Shown here one piece after another: positions 38,371-46,303 of a stretch of DNA of 64,000 nucleotides. A program made the position numbers and the translations under genes. How positions within the stretch are numbered: the first letter of the stretch is position 1; each line of letters opens with the position of its first letter. The notes beneath the pieces are model-generated. The model was not told the DNA's origin. It ran no database searches and saw nothing but the letters and a program-made list of their open reading frames with translations. Origin of the DNA: Sinorhizobium kostiense (GTDB lineage: Bacteria; Pseudomonadota; Alphaproteobacteria; Rhizobiales; Rhizobiaceae); the NCBI RefSeq assembly GCF_017874595.1, contig NZ_JAGILA010000007.1:1-64000 (forward strand). Direction: 5' to 3'.

Positions 38371-39374
38371 TTCAGGCCCTCCAGATAGCGCGCCAGCGGC
38401 TCGACTTCCTCGGCGTTCAGTTTGATGAGAGGCATGTGCGCGCCGGGCTTGATGCCCTGCGGGTCGACGATCCAGGCAGCGAGGTTGCCGCGGCCGTTGG
38501 GCAGGGTGCCGGCGGCGATGTGGAGACGGCTGCCGATGTGGGTCAGGTCGGGCGCGACCTTCCCCGCGGCCGGCGTGCCGCGGATCTGGTGACACATCAC
38601 GCAGGGTCTGCTCAGGAAGATCTGCATTCCGCGTTTACGGACAGGATCATCGGGTGGTTCGGCCGCACTGATCTGGCTCTCGCGCCAGCGTTCGAAGTCC
38701 TCGAGACTATGCGCGACGACCGTGATGGCCATATGCGCGTGCTGCCAGCCGCAAAATTCTGTGCATTGACCACGGAACACGCCTTCCTTCGACGCCTGGA
38801 TGACGAGCCGGTTCTCGCGACCGGGTATGGCATCCATCTTGCCTGCGAGGTTCGGTACCCAGAACGAGTGGATGACGTCTGCGGACTCCAGCTTGACGTG
38901 CACCGGCTGGCCGACGGGAACATGGATTTCGTTGGCGGTGGTAAACTGCCGCGAAGGCCCGGGATCCTCGTAGGTCACCTCCCACCACCATTGATGGCCC
39001 TTTACCTTCAGGGTCAGAGGGGCCTCGCCACCCGAAAACAGCGCGCGCTGCGCCCCGTAGCTCACCACCGTCAGCGCGACGACGACGACAAGGGTGAGCG
39101 CGGCTGCGGCACCGACTGTTCGCGCCATGCCTCGCTCGGGTCGCGTGTTGAGCTCGAGAGGCTCCGTTCGCGCAGGGTGCCGGCGGAGAAGCGCGACGAC
39201 CAGCGCCGTCATTGTGAGGAGCCAGACCGCCGAGAGCACCGCGGTGAACACCCAGAACAAGCCTGCGAGGAGATCCGCCTGCGGCCCCTGGGGATCGAGC
39301 GAGGATTGCCAGCCCGAGCAAGCGGTGAGGAGGAGGAGCGGAGGTGTGAGCAGGGCCGGGCGGCAGCAGCGCAT
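38367..39374 (-). CDS. Cytochrome c oxidase subunit II with fused cytochrome c
   Basis: A 335-residue lipoprotein: signal with lipobox LTAC at about 16-19, two TM helices (36-64, 87-106) and the CuA domain. CuA ligands are present: His169, Cys204, Glu206, Cys208, His212 and Met215 (DVIHSFWVP, QCTEFCGWQHAHM). After residue 245 comes a c-type cytochrome domain with CVMCH (258-262) and Met in HMPLI. The fusion marks a caa3 oxidase, able to accept electrons directly without a separate cytochrome c. GTGA overlap links it to ctaD. Confidence 0.95.
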   Translation of the reverse strand: MRCCRPALLTPPLLLLTACSGWQSSLDPQGPQADLLAGLFWVFTAVLSAVWLLTMTALVVALLRRHPARTEPLELNTRPERGMARTVGAAAALTLVVVVALTVVSYGAQRALFSGGEAPLTLKVKGHQWWWEVTYEDPGPSRQFTTANEIHVPVGQPVHVKLESADVIHSFWVPNLAGKMDAIPGRENRLVIQASKEGVFRGQCTEFCGWQHAHMAITVVAHSLEDFERWRESQISAAEPPDDPVRKRGMQIFLSRPCVMCHQIRGTPAAGKVAPDLTHIGSRLHIAAGTLPNGRGNLAAWIVDPQGIKPGAHMPLIKLNAEEVEPLARYLEGLK

Positions 39375-39381
39375 CTCAGCC

Positions 39382-39939
39382 TCACTGGGGCGCCTGGCCG
39401 GATGGCGGTACCGTTCCGCCAGTGACAGCTGGCGAGGAGGGCAAGCGATGCTCGGACGGCCTCGGCATCAGGTCGTCGTTCCGGCCCGGCGCAGCGTCCA
39501 TCGGGACGTGGCGACCCATGGAGCGGACATATCCCGCAATCTGCATGATCAGCTCATCGGGAATTTTCCCGCGGAAGCTGGGCATGCCGTTCGGGCGGCC
39601 CTCCCCAATGCTTTGCACGATATTCTGGAACTCGCCTCCGTAGATCCATCGGTCGTCCATGAGTGCCGGGCCGGAGCCGCCGCCGCCGTTAGCGTGGCAG
39701 CCTTTGCAGTTGAACCAGGTGAAGAGCCGCTTGCCTTCGCTCAGATGGTAGGCGTTCTCTTCATAGGCTTTCCCTGTGTCGGCCCGCATTTCGGTTCCGC
39801 CGGGACCCGGGGCTATGCTGGACAGGGCTATCGCGGCGTCCCCTTCGCCTGCCACTGGAGATGGGCGAAACTCGCGGTCCTCGCGCTCGCAGGCGCTGAG
39901 AAAGACAAGAGCGGCAGCGATCGGCGGGAGGCGCTTCAT
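39382..39939 (-). CDS. Cytochrome c lipoprotein, XoxG/oxidase-linked
   Basis: A 185-residue mono-heme cytochrome c. The N-terminus MKRLPPIAAALVFLSACER is a lipoprotein signal with Cys17 as the likely lipidated residue. The heme motif CKGCH is at 78-82 in FNCKGCHANGGGGSGPALMD, with a methionine ligand probably in NGMPSF. The C-terminal 45 residues are Pro-rich and likely disordered. ATGA overlaps the stop of the preceding XoxJ-like gene. By position it would take electrons from the PQQ dehydrogenase, like XoxG, and hand them to the caa3 oxidase. Confidence 0.88.
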   Translation of the reverse strand: MKRLPPIAAALVFLSACEREDREFRPSPVAGEGDAAIALSSIAPGPGGTEMRADTGKAYEENAYHLSEGKRLFTWFNCKGCHANGGGGSGPALMDDRWIYGGEFQNIVQSIGEGRPNGMPSFRGKIPDELIMQIAGYVRSMGRHVPMDAAPGRNDDLMPRPSEHRLPSSPAVTGGTVPPSGQAPQ

Positions 39940-40757
39940 GGTTCGCTGCCCAGCAACGGGGGTGAGCGCGGAAGGCGCGGGACGTCGTATTCGGAGAGGA
40001 TCGCATCGATCCGCGGTGCGAGCTTCGTCAACGCCGCGTCAATCTCGGAAAGCAGGGCGGTGTCACCTTTGCGCACCGCCATGGAAATATCCCAGGCCAT
40101 CGGCAGGTCCGACTCGTCTAAGGGGCTGACAAGTTTCACGCTCAACGGCGGCCTTTCGCGTGCGGCGAAGTAGCCGCCGAGCGGGCCCCAGGCGAGCGCG
40201 ATGTCGATCTCGCCGAGCGCGACCGCGGAGATGATTTTTGCCGCAGGAGCGGCCTCGCTGTAGTCGCCGTAGAGCATGTAGCCTCGGACATTGTCGATGA
40301 TGCCCCTGCGGGTCAGCGCATGCGCGGGCGGTGTGTTCCAGCCGTCGTCCCCGATGAGCTGAACGCCGATCAGCTGGTGCCGCAGGGCCGGGTCGTCGAA
40401 GGATGTGACCGGCGGAGTTCCATCGCGCGCGACAAAGACGTAGGCCGAGCGGTAGTAAGGACGTGTGGTTCTCACGCCTTCCAGTTCCGTAGGAACGCCA
40501 AGGACCAGATCGCAGCGTCCTGCATTGAGCGTCTCGCGCAAGAAGCCGCGGCGCTGCGCCCGCCAGGTGTAGGCGAGCCTGGCGCCGAGTTCGCCCGCAA
40601 GCAGTTCGGCTATTCGGTTTTCGAAGCCCTTTGTGCTGCTGCTGGAGAATGGCAGGTTATTGGGGTCGGCGCAGACCCTCAGTTCGCGTGCCGCCGCCGC
40701 CGACGCGAAGAGGCAGAACAGCATGGCCCCTGCAGTCCTAAGGCAACGCGAAGGCAT
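39936..40757 (-). CDS. XoxJ/MxaJ-like periplasmic binding protein
   Basis: A 273-residue secreted solute-binding-fold protein of the group associated with quinoprotein dehydrogenases. The signal peptide is MPSRCLRTAGAMLFCLFASA, and the mature part begins RELRVCADPNNLPFSSSSTKGFENRIAE, a strong XoxJ/MxaJ-type N-terminal strand. GRCDLVLGVP and LGEIDIALAWGPLGGYFA fit the fold. The ATG at 40757 overlaps the 3' end of the dehydrogenase gene by 20 bp. XoxJ is thought to aid maturation or activation of XoxF; that role here is inferred from family and neighbour. Confidence 0.88.
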   Translation of the reverse strand: MPSRCLRTAGAMLFCLFASAAAARELRVCADPNNLPFSSSSTKGFENRIAELLAGELGARLAYTWRAQRRGFLRETLNAGRCDLVLGVPTELEGVRTTRPYYRSAYVFVARDGTPPVTSFDDPALRHQLIGVQLIGDDGWNTPPAHALTRRGIIDNVRGYMLYGDYSEAAPAAKIISAVALGEIDIALAWGPLGGYFAARERPPLSVKLVSPLDESDLPMAWDISMAVRKGDTALLSEIDAALTKLAPRIDAILSEYDVPRLPRSPPLLGSEP

Positions 40758-42552
40758 AGAGCGTGCCTCCCTTGGTGGTGACGTCCTTGAGGTCGGCCAT
40801 GGCGTTGACGAATCCGAGGGCCGCGGTGCCATCGCGCGGGTCGAGGTCGCCGGAGACGATCGAACCCGCCCAGCCGCCGACGCCTGACAATATGGCGACA
40901 TACTGCTTACCGTCAGGCCCGCGATAGGTCGTCGGCTGACCGATGATGCCGGAGGAGGTCTTGAACTGCCAGAGCACTTCGCCCGTCCTCGCGTCTGCCG
41001 CTTTGAACCAGCCTTCCATGTTGCCGTAGAAGATGAGGCCGCCCGCAGTGGCCAGCGTGCCGCCCCAGACGGGGAAACGCTCCTTGATGGTCCAGACTTC
41101 CTTGCCGGCGACGACATCCCAGGCGGAGAGTTCGCCGCGATGGCCGCCCGGGCCCGCATGCATCCGCACTTCCGCGCCCACATATGGCGTGCCGGCGATG
41201 TAATTCGCCTCGGTGCTCTCCCAATCCATGCAGAGATTATTGTGCGGAATATAGAGGAGTCCGGTCTGGTGGGAAAACGAGGACGGACTCCAGTCCTTTG
41301 CTCCAGGCGCCGTTGGGCAGACGTCGCGGATCACCTCGTTCTCATGCGGATATTTTCCCGCGTTGATCTTGATCCGGCCGGTCTTCAGGTCAACGCCCTG
41401 ATGCGTGTTGACGGGGTGGTAGAAGTTGGCGGAGAGCACTTCGCCGGTGGTCCGGTCCAGCAGGTAAACCAGTCCGTTCCGGTCGGGGTGCACCAAAGCC
41501 TTGCGCGTCTTTCCCTGCCACTCCACGTCGACGAGAATGTTTTCATTTATGCCATCCCAGTCGTGTAGATCGTGCGGGTTCCATTGATAAGCCCAGCGCG
41601 CTTCGCCGGTGTCGGGATCGCGCGCGAAGACGGTGTTGGTCCACTTGTTATCGCCCGGTCGCTGGTTTGGGTTCCACGGTCCGGGGTTGGCCGTACCATG
41701 GAAGATGAGGTCTAGTTCAGGGTCGTAGGTGGTGAATCCCCAGACGGTGCCGCCGCCAATCTCCCAGGCATTGGGCGGCCATGTCGCGACCCCGAGGTCC
41801 TGCCCGCGGTCCTGTTCGTAGAACGGCTTGAATTCCGCTCCGATCTTCACGTCACGATCCGGCCCGGTGCTGTAGGCCTTCCACAGGGACTTGCCGTCCG
41901 CAGCATCGAGCGCCTGGATCCAACCTCGCACGCCATATTCGCCGCCGGATATGCCGACGATCACCTTGTCCTTTACGACCAGCGGCGCCATCGTCATCGT
42001 CTCGCCGCGGTTGATTTCCCCGAGCTTGACGTTCCAGGCCTCCCGACCGGTCTCCGCGTCGAGGGCGACGACGTGAGCATCGAGCGTGGTGAAGAAAAGC
42101 CTGCCATCGGAATAAGTCGGCCCGCGGTTGACGACGTCGCAGCAGGCAACGCCTTGGGACGAGGCATCGGGCTTGGGATTATACTGCCATTTCAGGGGCG
42201 CGCCGGGCCGCGTGAGATCCAGCGCATAAACGATATTTGGGTAGGGCGAGATGATGAACATCGACCCGCCGACGACAAGCGGTGCGCCCTCGTGACCCTT
42301 GTTGACCCCAGTCGAGAAAGTGAAAGCAACCCTGAGGTCCTTCACGTTATCGGTCGTTATCTCTGAAAGGCCGCTGTAGCGAGTGGCAGCCGTGTCCTTG
42401 GTCGGCATCGTCCAATTCGCGTCATCCGGCGCGATGGCAAAGGGAGGAGCGGTCACAGCCGGCCGAGCGTCTTGCTGCTGGCTGAAGGAACTCGAAGACG
42501 AAAGAGCGAGAACCGCTGCCAAATAGCAGCATCGGCAAAGTGATAAACGCAT
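40738..42552 (-). CDS. PQQ-dependent alcohol dehydrogenase of lanthanide (XoxF-like) type
   Basis: A 604-residue secreted eight-bladed propeller quinoprotein. The signal peptide covers about residues 1-25. The adjacent Cys pair ACCD at 137-138 forms the disulfide over PQQ. Metal and catalytic residues are Glu205 (GISGGEYGVRGW), Asn289 (GTANPGPWN) and Asp331 with Asp333 in HDLHDWDGINEN. The second Asp, two residues after the catalytic Asp, is the marker of lanthanide-dependent enzymes (XoxF, ExaF); calcium MxaF has Ala there. The substrate (methanol, ethanol or other) is not decided by sequence. It is the first gene of the nine-gene operon. Confidence 0.93.
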   Translation of the reverse strand: MRLSLCRCCYLAAVLALSSSSSFSQQQDARPAVTAPPFAIAPDDANWTMPTKDTAATRYSGLSEITTDNVKDLRVAFTFSTGVNKGHEGAPLVVGGSMFIISPYPNIVYALDLTRPGAPLKWQYNPKPDASSQGVACCDVVNRGPTYSDGRLFFTTLDAHVVALDAETGREAWNVKLGEINRGETMTMAPLVVKDKVIVGISGGEYGVRGWIQALDAADGKSLWKAYSTGPDRDVKIGAEFKPFYEQDRGQDLGVATWPPNAWEIGGGTVWGFTTYDPELDLIFHGTANPGPWNPNQRPGDNKWTNTVFARDPDTGEARWAYQWNPHDLHDWDGINENILVDVEWQGKTRKALVHPDRNGLVYLLDRTTGEVLSANFYHPVNTHQGVDLKTGRIKINAGKYPHENEVIRDVCPTAPGAKDWSPSSFSHQTGLLYIPHNNLCMDWESTEANYIAGTPYVGAEVRMHAGPGGHRGELSAWDVVAGKEVWTIKERFPVWGGTLATAGGLIFYGNMEGWFKAADARTGEVLWQFKTSSGIIGQPTTYRGPDGKQYVAILSGVGGWAGSIVSGDLDPRDGTAALGFVNAMADLKDVTTKGGTLYAFALP

Positions 42553-42673
42553 GTTTGTGCCCGATACAGGTGCAGCCCGCGGGAAACCGCCGAGACGGTG
42601 AATTGTTCCTGCGAGACCGCGGGCCTGGAACCCGGCTTCACAAAGCGCGTTTCAGCAGCAAAGGAGGAGACGA
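42553..42673. promoter_or_regulatory. Divergent promoter region of the dehydrogenase-oxidase operon
   Basis: 121 bp separate the ATG of the PQQ dehydrogenase (minus) from that of the small membrane ORF (plus). Two related GC palindromes, CCCGCGGG at 42576-42583 and CCGCGGGC at 42617-42624, face each other about 33 bp apart and could be an operator. No clear -35/-10 pair was recognised. Confidence 0.4.
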
Positions 42674-42790
42674 ATGAGCCTCCGAAAGGATCTGCGCGTT
42701 TTCCGCGAGCCCGGCTTCTATATCTCCGCTGTCTTTGCGGTCGTGTTTCTCGGAGTTCTGCTTGTCTTCGGCGGTCTGGCGGTGTCCTAG
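42674..42790 (+). CDS. 38-residue single-TM membrane peptide, divergent from the oxidase operon
   Basis: An ATG at 42674 with a strong AAGGAGGAGA ribosome site opens 38 codons. The N-terminus is charged (MSLRKDLRVFREPGF), then YISAVFAVVFLGVLLVFGG is a good single TM helix and LAVS ends it. Such small bitopic peptides are often oxidase accessory subunits (CydX/CcoH-like) but no family is recognised. It is too small to be listed by routine ORF calling. The strong ribosome site and amphiphilic order make it a credible gene. Confidence 0.6.
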   Translation: MSLRKDLRVFREPGFYISAVFAVVFLGVLLVFGGLAVS

Positions 42791-42912
42791 CGCACAGGAT
42801 GACCTCGATATATCTTTTTGGTGCATCGCCCACGGCCGGATGGAACAAGAAGCGCGGCACACAACTTGGCGCGCTCCTTGATCTTCCTTGCGCATGCCCT
42901 TAACTGCAATTC

Positions 42913-43362
42913 ATGCCGCATTTCGAAACCAACCATGTCGTCAAACATACGGCCGAACAAATGTTCGACCTCGTCGCCGATGTCGAACGCTATCCGGAGT
43001 TCCTGCCGCTCTGCGAGGGCTTGAGCGTGCGCTCGCAAAGGGAGCGCGATGGCAAGGTGCTGCTGCTGGCGGACATGACGGTCGGCTACAAGGCGATCCG
43101 CGAGACCTTCACCACGCAGGTGCTGCTCAAGAAGGCAGAGCTGATGATCGACGTCAACTACATCGAAGGGCCGTTCAAATATCTCGACAATCTCTGGCGC
43201 TTCGAGCCGGTGAGTGACAGCCAGTCGATCGTTCATTTCTGCATCGACTACGAATTCAAGAGCCGCCTCTTGGGTGCGCTGATGGGCTCGATGTTCGATC
43301 GGGCCTTCGGCATGTTTTCGGAAGCCTTCGAGAAGCGGGCTGACGTGATCTACGGTTCCTGA
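42913..43362 (+). CDS. RatA/Coq10-like START-domain protein
   Basis: A 149-residue SRPBCC (START-like) protein. The head MPHFETNHVVKHTAEQMFDL with VADVERYPEFLPLC is the signature of the polyketide-cyclase/Coq10 family, which in bacteria includes the RatA (YfjG) group and in mitochondria Coq10, a ubiquinone-binding chaperone. SRLLGALMGSMFDRAFG forms the final helix. In rhizobia this gene normally follows lipA. Ubiquinone binding is family-based inference. The stop is followed at once by the stem-loop element at 43367. Confidence 0.9.
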   Translation: MPHFETNHVVKHTAEQMFDLVADVERYPEFLPLCEGLSVRSQRERDGKVLLLADMTVGYKAIRETFTTQVLLKKAELMIDVNYIEGPFKYLDNLWRFEPVSDSQSIVHFCIDYEFKSRLLGALMGSMFDRAFGMFSEAFEKRADVIYGS

Positions 43363-43366
43363 GCTG

Positions 43367-43424
43367 ATACCAACGGCAGTAGATTCGTCCCATCAGATCG
43401 GTCAGAGCCTACTGCCGTTGGTAT
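43367..43424. repeat. 58-bp stem-loop element, copy 2 (convergent junction)
   Basis: ATACCAACGGCAGTAG (43367-43382) and CTACTGCCGTTGGTAT (43409-43424) are perfect 16-bp arms around a 26-base loop that contains GTCCCATCAGATCGGTCAG, identical to the loop at 16559-16617. The right arm, read on the minus strand, supplies the codons I-Y-Q-R-Q and TAG that end the pncC-like gene. It sits between the convergent ratA-like and pncC-like genes. Confidence 0.85.
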
Positions 43425-43906
43425 ATCTCTTCTATGAGCTCGAGCGCTGTCATAACCGTTGCCAGCCGCACGGCGTTACGGCCGATATCACCATAGTGCA
43501 TTTCGCGATGCCGCATCCGGCCTTGCCGTCCCGCTGCGGCAAGGTGCACGAGGCCGACCGGCTTTTCCGCCGAGCCGCCGCCCGGCCCGGCGATGCCCGT
43601 CACCGCGACCGCAAAATCGGCTTTGGAGTGGGAGAGGGCGCCCTGCGCCATCTCGAGCGCCGTCTTGCGCGAGACAGCGCCTCGTGCGGCAAGCGTGGCC
43701 GCCTTAACGCCGAGCATATCGATCTTGGCCTCGTTGGAATAGGTAACGAAGCCGCGGTCCATGACCGCGGAGGAGCCGGCAATCTCCGTCAGCACCGCGG
43801 CGATCAGACCGCCTGTACAGGACTCCGCCGTCGCCAGCCTCTGGCCGCGGGCGGTGAGGTCGGCAATGATCGACTGCGCCTTCTCCTCGATATCGGCTGG
43901 CCACAT
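43409..43906 (-). CDS. CinA C-terminal domain protein (nicotinamide-nucleotide amidase, PncC type)
   Basis: A 165-residue stand-alone CinA C-terminal domain, which deamidates NMN to nicotinate mononucleotide in pyridine nucleotide recycling. Diagnostic segments are LATAESCTGGLIAAVLTEIAG, DRGFVTYSNEAKIDMLGV, ALSHSKADFAVAVTGIAGPGGG and EKPVGLVHLA. The ATG at 43906 overlaps the ispDF stop by one base (TGATG). The final residues IYQRQ and the stop lie within the arm of a repeated stem-loop, so this C-terminus is specific to the element. Confidence 0.92.
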   Translation of the reverse strand: MWPADIEEKAQSIIADLTARGQRLATAESCTGGLIAAVLTEIAGSSAVMDRGFVTYSNEAKIDMLGVKAATLAARGAVSRKTALEMAQGALSHSKADFAVAVTGIAGPGGGSAEKPVGLVHLAAAGRQGRMRHREMHYGDIGRNAVRLATVMTALELIEEIYQRQ

Positions 43907-45120
43907 CAGCTTTTCCCCGGTGGCTTGTAGACGACCGTCGCGGTGGCGATCGCCGCAATGCCCTCCCGCCGGCCAACGAAGCCGAGCTTTTCGTTGGTGG
44001 TCGCCTTGATCGAGCAGCGGTCGAGCTCGATGCCGAGCATCGCGGCGAGATTTTCGCGCATCTGTTGACGATGCGGCCCGACCCTCGGCGCTTCGGCGAT
44101 CAGCGATATGTCGGCATTGGTGATCGTGCCGCCGCGCTCGCGCACGATCTTTGCCGCGTGCTCGAGGAAGATGCGGGAAGGGGCACCCTTCCACTTCGGG
44201 TCGGAGGGCGGGAAGTGGTCGCCGATATCGCCAGCGCCACAGGTGGCAAGCAGCGCATCGGTCAGCGCATGCAAGGCGACATCCGCGTCGGAATGGCCGG
44301 AAAGCTTGCGATCATGCGGAATGAAAACGCCGCACAACGTGACGCCGTCGCCCTCCACGAGCTGATGCACGTCATATCCGTTGCCGGTGCGCACGTCGGG
44401 AAGGGCATGGCGCGCAAGCCTTTCGTCGGCCATCGAGATATCGCTCCGCAATGTGAGTTTCACGTTGTCCGCCGCGCCTTCCACGAGAACGACCGGCATG
44501 CCCGCCCATTCGGCGATGGACGCATCGTCGGTGAAATTGCTCCGGCCGCTGGCGTTTGCGGCGCGATGGGCGGAAAGGATTGCCTGCATGCGAAAGCACT
44601 GCGGCGTCTGCGCAGCATAAAGGCCGTTGCGCGGGATCGTCTCCTCGACGGTGCGGCCGTCCGCTGCTCGTTTCAGCGTGTCGGCAACCGCAATGGCAGG
44701 AAGAACCGCTTCGGCGCCGTGCTCGAGCGCTGCACGGCAGCGCTCGAGCAGGTCGTGGCCGACAAACGGCCGCACGCCGTCGTGAATCATTACGTATTGA
44801 ACACCCGATGCTTCCAGAGCCTCCAGGCCGGCAAGTACGGAGAGTTGCCGGGTGGGCCCGCCATGGACGACCGAGACCTCGGCTTGGCTCGACAGTCGCA
44901 GCCGCGCGGCGGCGAACAGGTCCTCGTCATCGGGATGAATGACGACGACGATCGGGCCGGCCGGGAGCCATGTCGCGAAACTGTCAAGCGTATGGGCGAT
45001 AACGGGACGATCGCCGATGGTTCGATATTGCTTCGGGCCCTCGGCCGATTGGCCGGCGCGCTCGCCGCGCCCGGCTGCGACGATTACGACGCCACAGGAG
45101 AACTGTTCTTCCGATTGCAT
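43906..45120 (-). CDS. ispDF: Bifunctional IspD/IspF
   Basis: Fused 2-C-methylerythritol 4-phosphate cytidylyltransferase and MECDP synthase of the MEP isoprenoid pathway. The IspD part (1 to about 230) has [32 protein letters not shown] and ITDD-like SNFTDDASI motifs. The IspF part (about 245 to the end) has [41 protein letters not shown] and the terminal [21 protein letters not shown]. About 404 residues from the ATG at 45120; the frame is open to 45159, and an ATG there is possible. The fusion is standard in alphaproteobacteria. Confidence 0.96.
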   Translation of the reverse strand: MQSEEQFSCGVVIVAAGRGERAGQSAEGPKQYRTIGDRPVIAHTLDSFATWLPAGPIVVVIHPDDEDLFAAARLRLSSQAEVSVVHGGPTRQLSVLAGLEALEASGVQYVMIHDGVRPFVGHDLLERCRAALEHGAEAVLPAIAVADTLKRAADGRTVEETIPRNGLYAAQTPQCFRMQAILSAHRAANASGRSNFTDDASIAEWAGMPVVLVEGAADNVKLTLRSDISMADERLARHALPDVRTGNGYDVHQLVEGDGVTLCGVFIPHDRKLSGHSDADVALHALTDALLATCGAGDIGDHFPPSDPKWKGAPSRIFLEHAAKIVRERGGTITNADISLIAEAPRVGPHRQQMRENLAAMLGIELDRCSIKATTNEKLGFVGRREGIAAIATATVVYKPPGKS

Positions 45121-45277
45121 CTTCTGTATGGGTCCCGCTCCGTCATTCTTCGCCGTCATGTACCGCGAACGTCCTCGCTTTTACAGTCCGAACCCATGCG
45201 TCGAGGGAATTTTGGCGGGGGCGTGGAAATCACTTGGCAAGCCGACGAACAATGTCTAAAAATAGTGCAAGAATTGA

Positions 45278-46303
45278 ATGTGCCTGAAAGATATGCATTT
45301 GCCTCCATCGGCTCTTTCATCGTCGCTGCGGATCGGGAAGGTTGAAATTCGCAATCGGGTGGCGCTCGCGCCGATGTCCGGAGTGACGGATCTGCCCTTT
45401 CGCATGCTCGCCTGGCGATTCGGCGCCGGCTTCGTCGTGACGGAGATGGTGGCGAGTCGCGAGCTGGTCGGCAATGCGGCGGAATCCTGGGCGCGCCTCA
45501 GGAACTCCGGGATCGATCCCCACATCGTCCAGCTCGCCGGACGCGAGGCTCACTGGATGGCCGAGGCGGCGCGAATCGTCGAGGCGAACGGGGCGGACGT
45601 CATCGACATCAATATGGGCTGCCCCGCCAAGAAGGTGACCGGCGGCTACTCCGGTTCGGCACTGATGCGTGATCCCGATCACGCCCTGTCGCTCATCGAG
45701 GCGACGGTGAAGGCGGTCGCCGTTCCGGTCACGCTGAAGATGCGCCTCGGCTGGGACGAGAACTCGATCAATGCGCCGCTGATCGCCCGGCGCGCCGAGC
45801 AGGCGGGCGTGCAGGCGATCACCATTCACGGCCGGACGCGCATGCAGTTTTACAACGGCAAGGCCGATTGGGATGCTATCCGCGCGGTTCGCGAGGTTGT
45901 TTCGGTGCCGCTGATTGCCAATGGCGACGTCGACACCTTGGCCGATGCTGATGAGATCCTGCGCCGCTCGGGCGCCGACGCGGTAATGGTCGGACGATCG
46001 TCCCAGGGAAGGCCTTGGCATCCGGGCGTGCTGGCCGGTGCCGCCACCCATCCGGATGCGGCGGAGATCGCAGCGATATTCGAAGAGCACTACACGATGA
46101 TGCTGGAATTCTACGGGGTGGAAGTGGGGCTTCGCGCCGCCCGCAAGCATGTCGGCTGGTATCTCCGTTTCGCACCCGATCTCGCTCCGGCGGAAAAGGC
46201 GGCGATCCTGACGTCGAGGGACACGAAACTGGTGAGCGAATGCGTGGCGTCCGCCATCGCTTGCTCCGGCAGGGACACGGTCAGGGAGGAAATCGCGGCA
46301 TGA
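45278..46303 (+). CDS. dusB: tRNA-dihydrouridine synthase (NifR3 family)
   Basis: FMN enzyme reducing uridines in tRNA to dihydrouridine. The 341 residues include [49 protein letters not shown] with the catalytic Cys, [33 protein letters not shown] and the FMN loop [12 protein letters not shown]. It is upstream of ntrB with an ATGA overlap, the classic nifR3-ntrB-ntrC operon. The ATG at 45293 is an alternative start. The link to nitrogen control is conserved by position only. Confidence 0.95.
   Translation: MCLKDMHLPPSALSSSLRIGKVEIRNRVALAPMSGVTDLPFRMLAWRFGAGFVVTEMVASRELVGNAAESWARLRNSGIDPHIVQLAGREAHWMAEAARIVEANGADVIDINMGCPAKKVTGGYSGSALMRDPDHALSLIEATVKAVAVPVTLKMRLGWDENSINAPLIARRAEQAGVQAITIHGRTRMQFYNGKADWDAIRAVREVVSVPLIANGDVDTLADADEILRRSGADAVMVGRSSQGRPWHPGVLAGAATHPDAAEIAAIFEEHYTMMLEFYGVEVGLRAARKHVGWYLRFAPDLAPAEKAAILTSRDTKLVSECVASAIACSGRDTVREEIAA

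Noticed and set aside
37399-38388. A 329-codon plus-strand frame over the oxidase subunit I gene
   Set aside because: Highly charged shadow of the TM-rich ctaD; no recognisable domain.
33292-42912. Integrase, transposase or tRNA attachment site flanking the oxidase block
   Set aside because: Both junctions were examined and none was found, so mobility of the block is not claimed.
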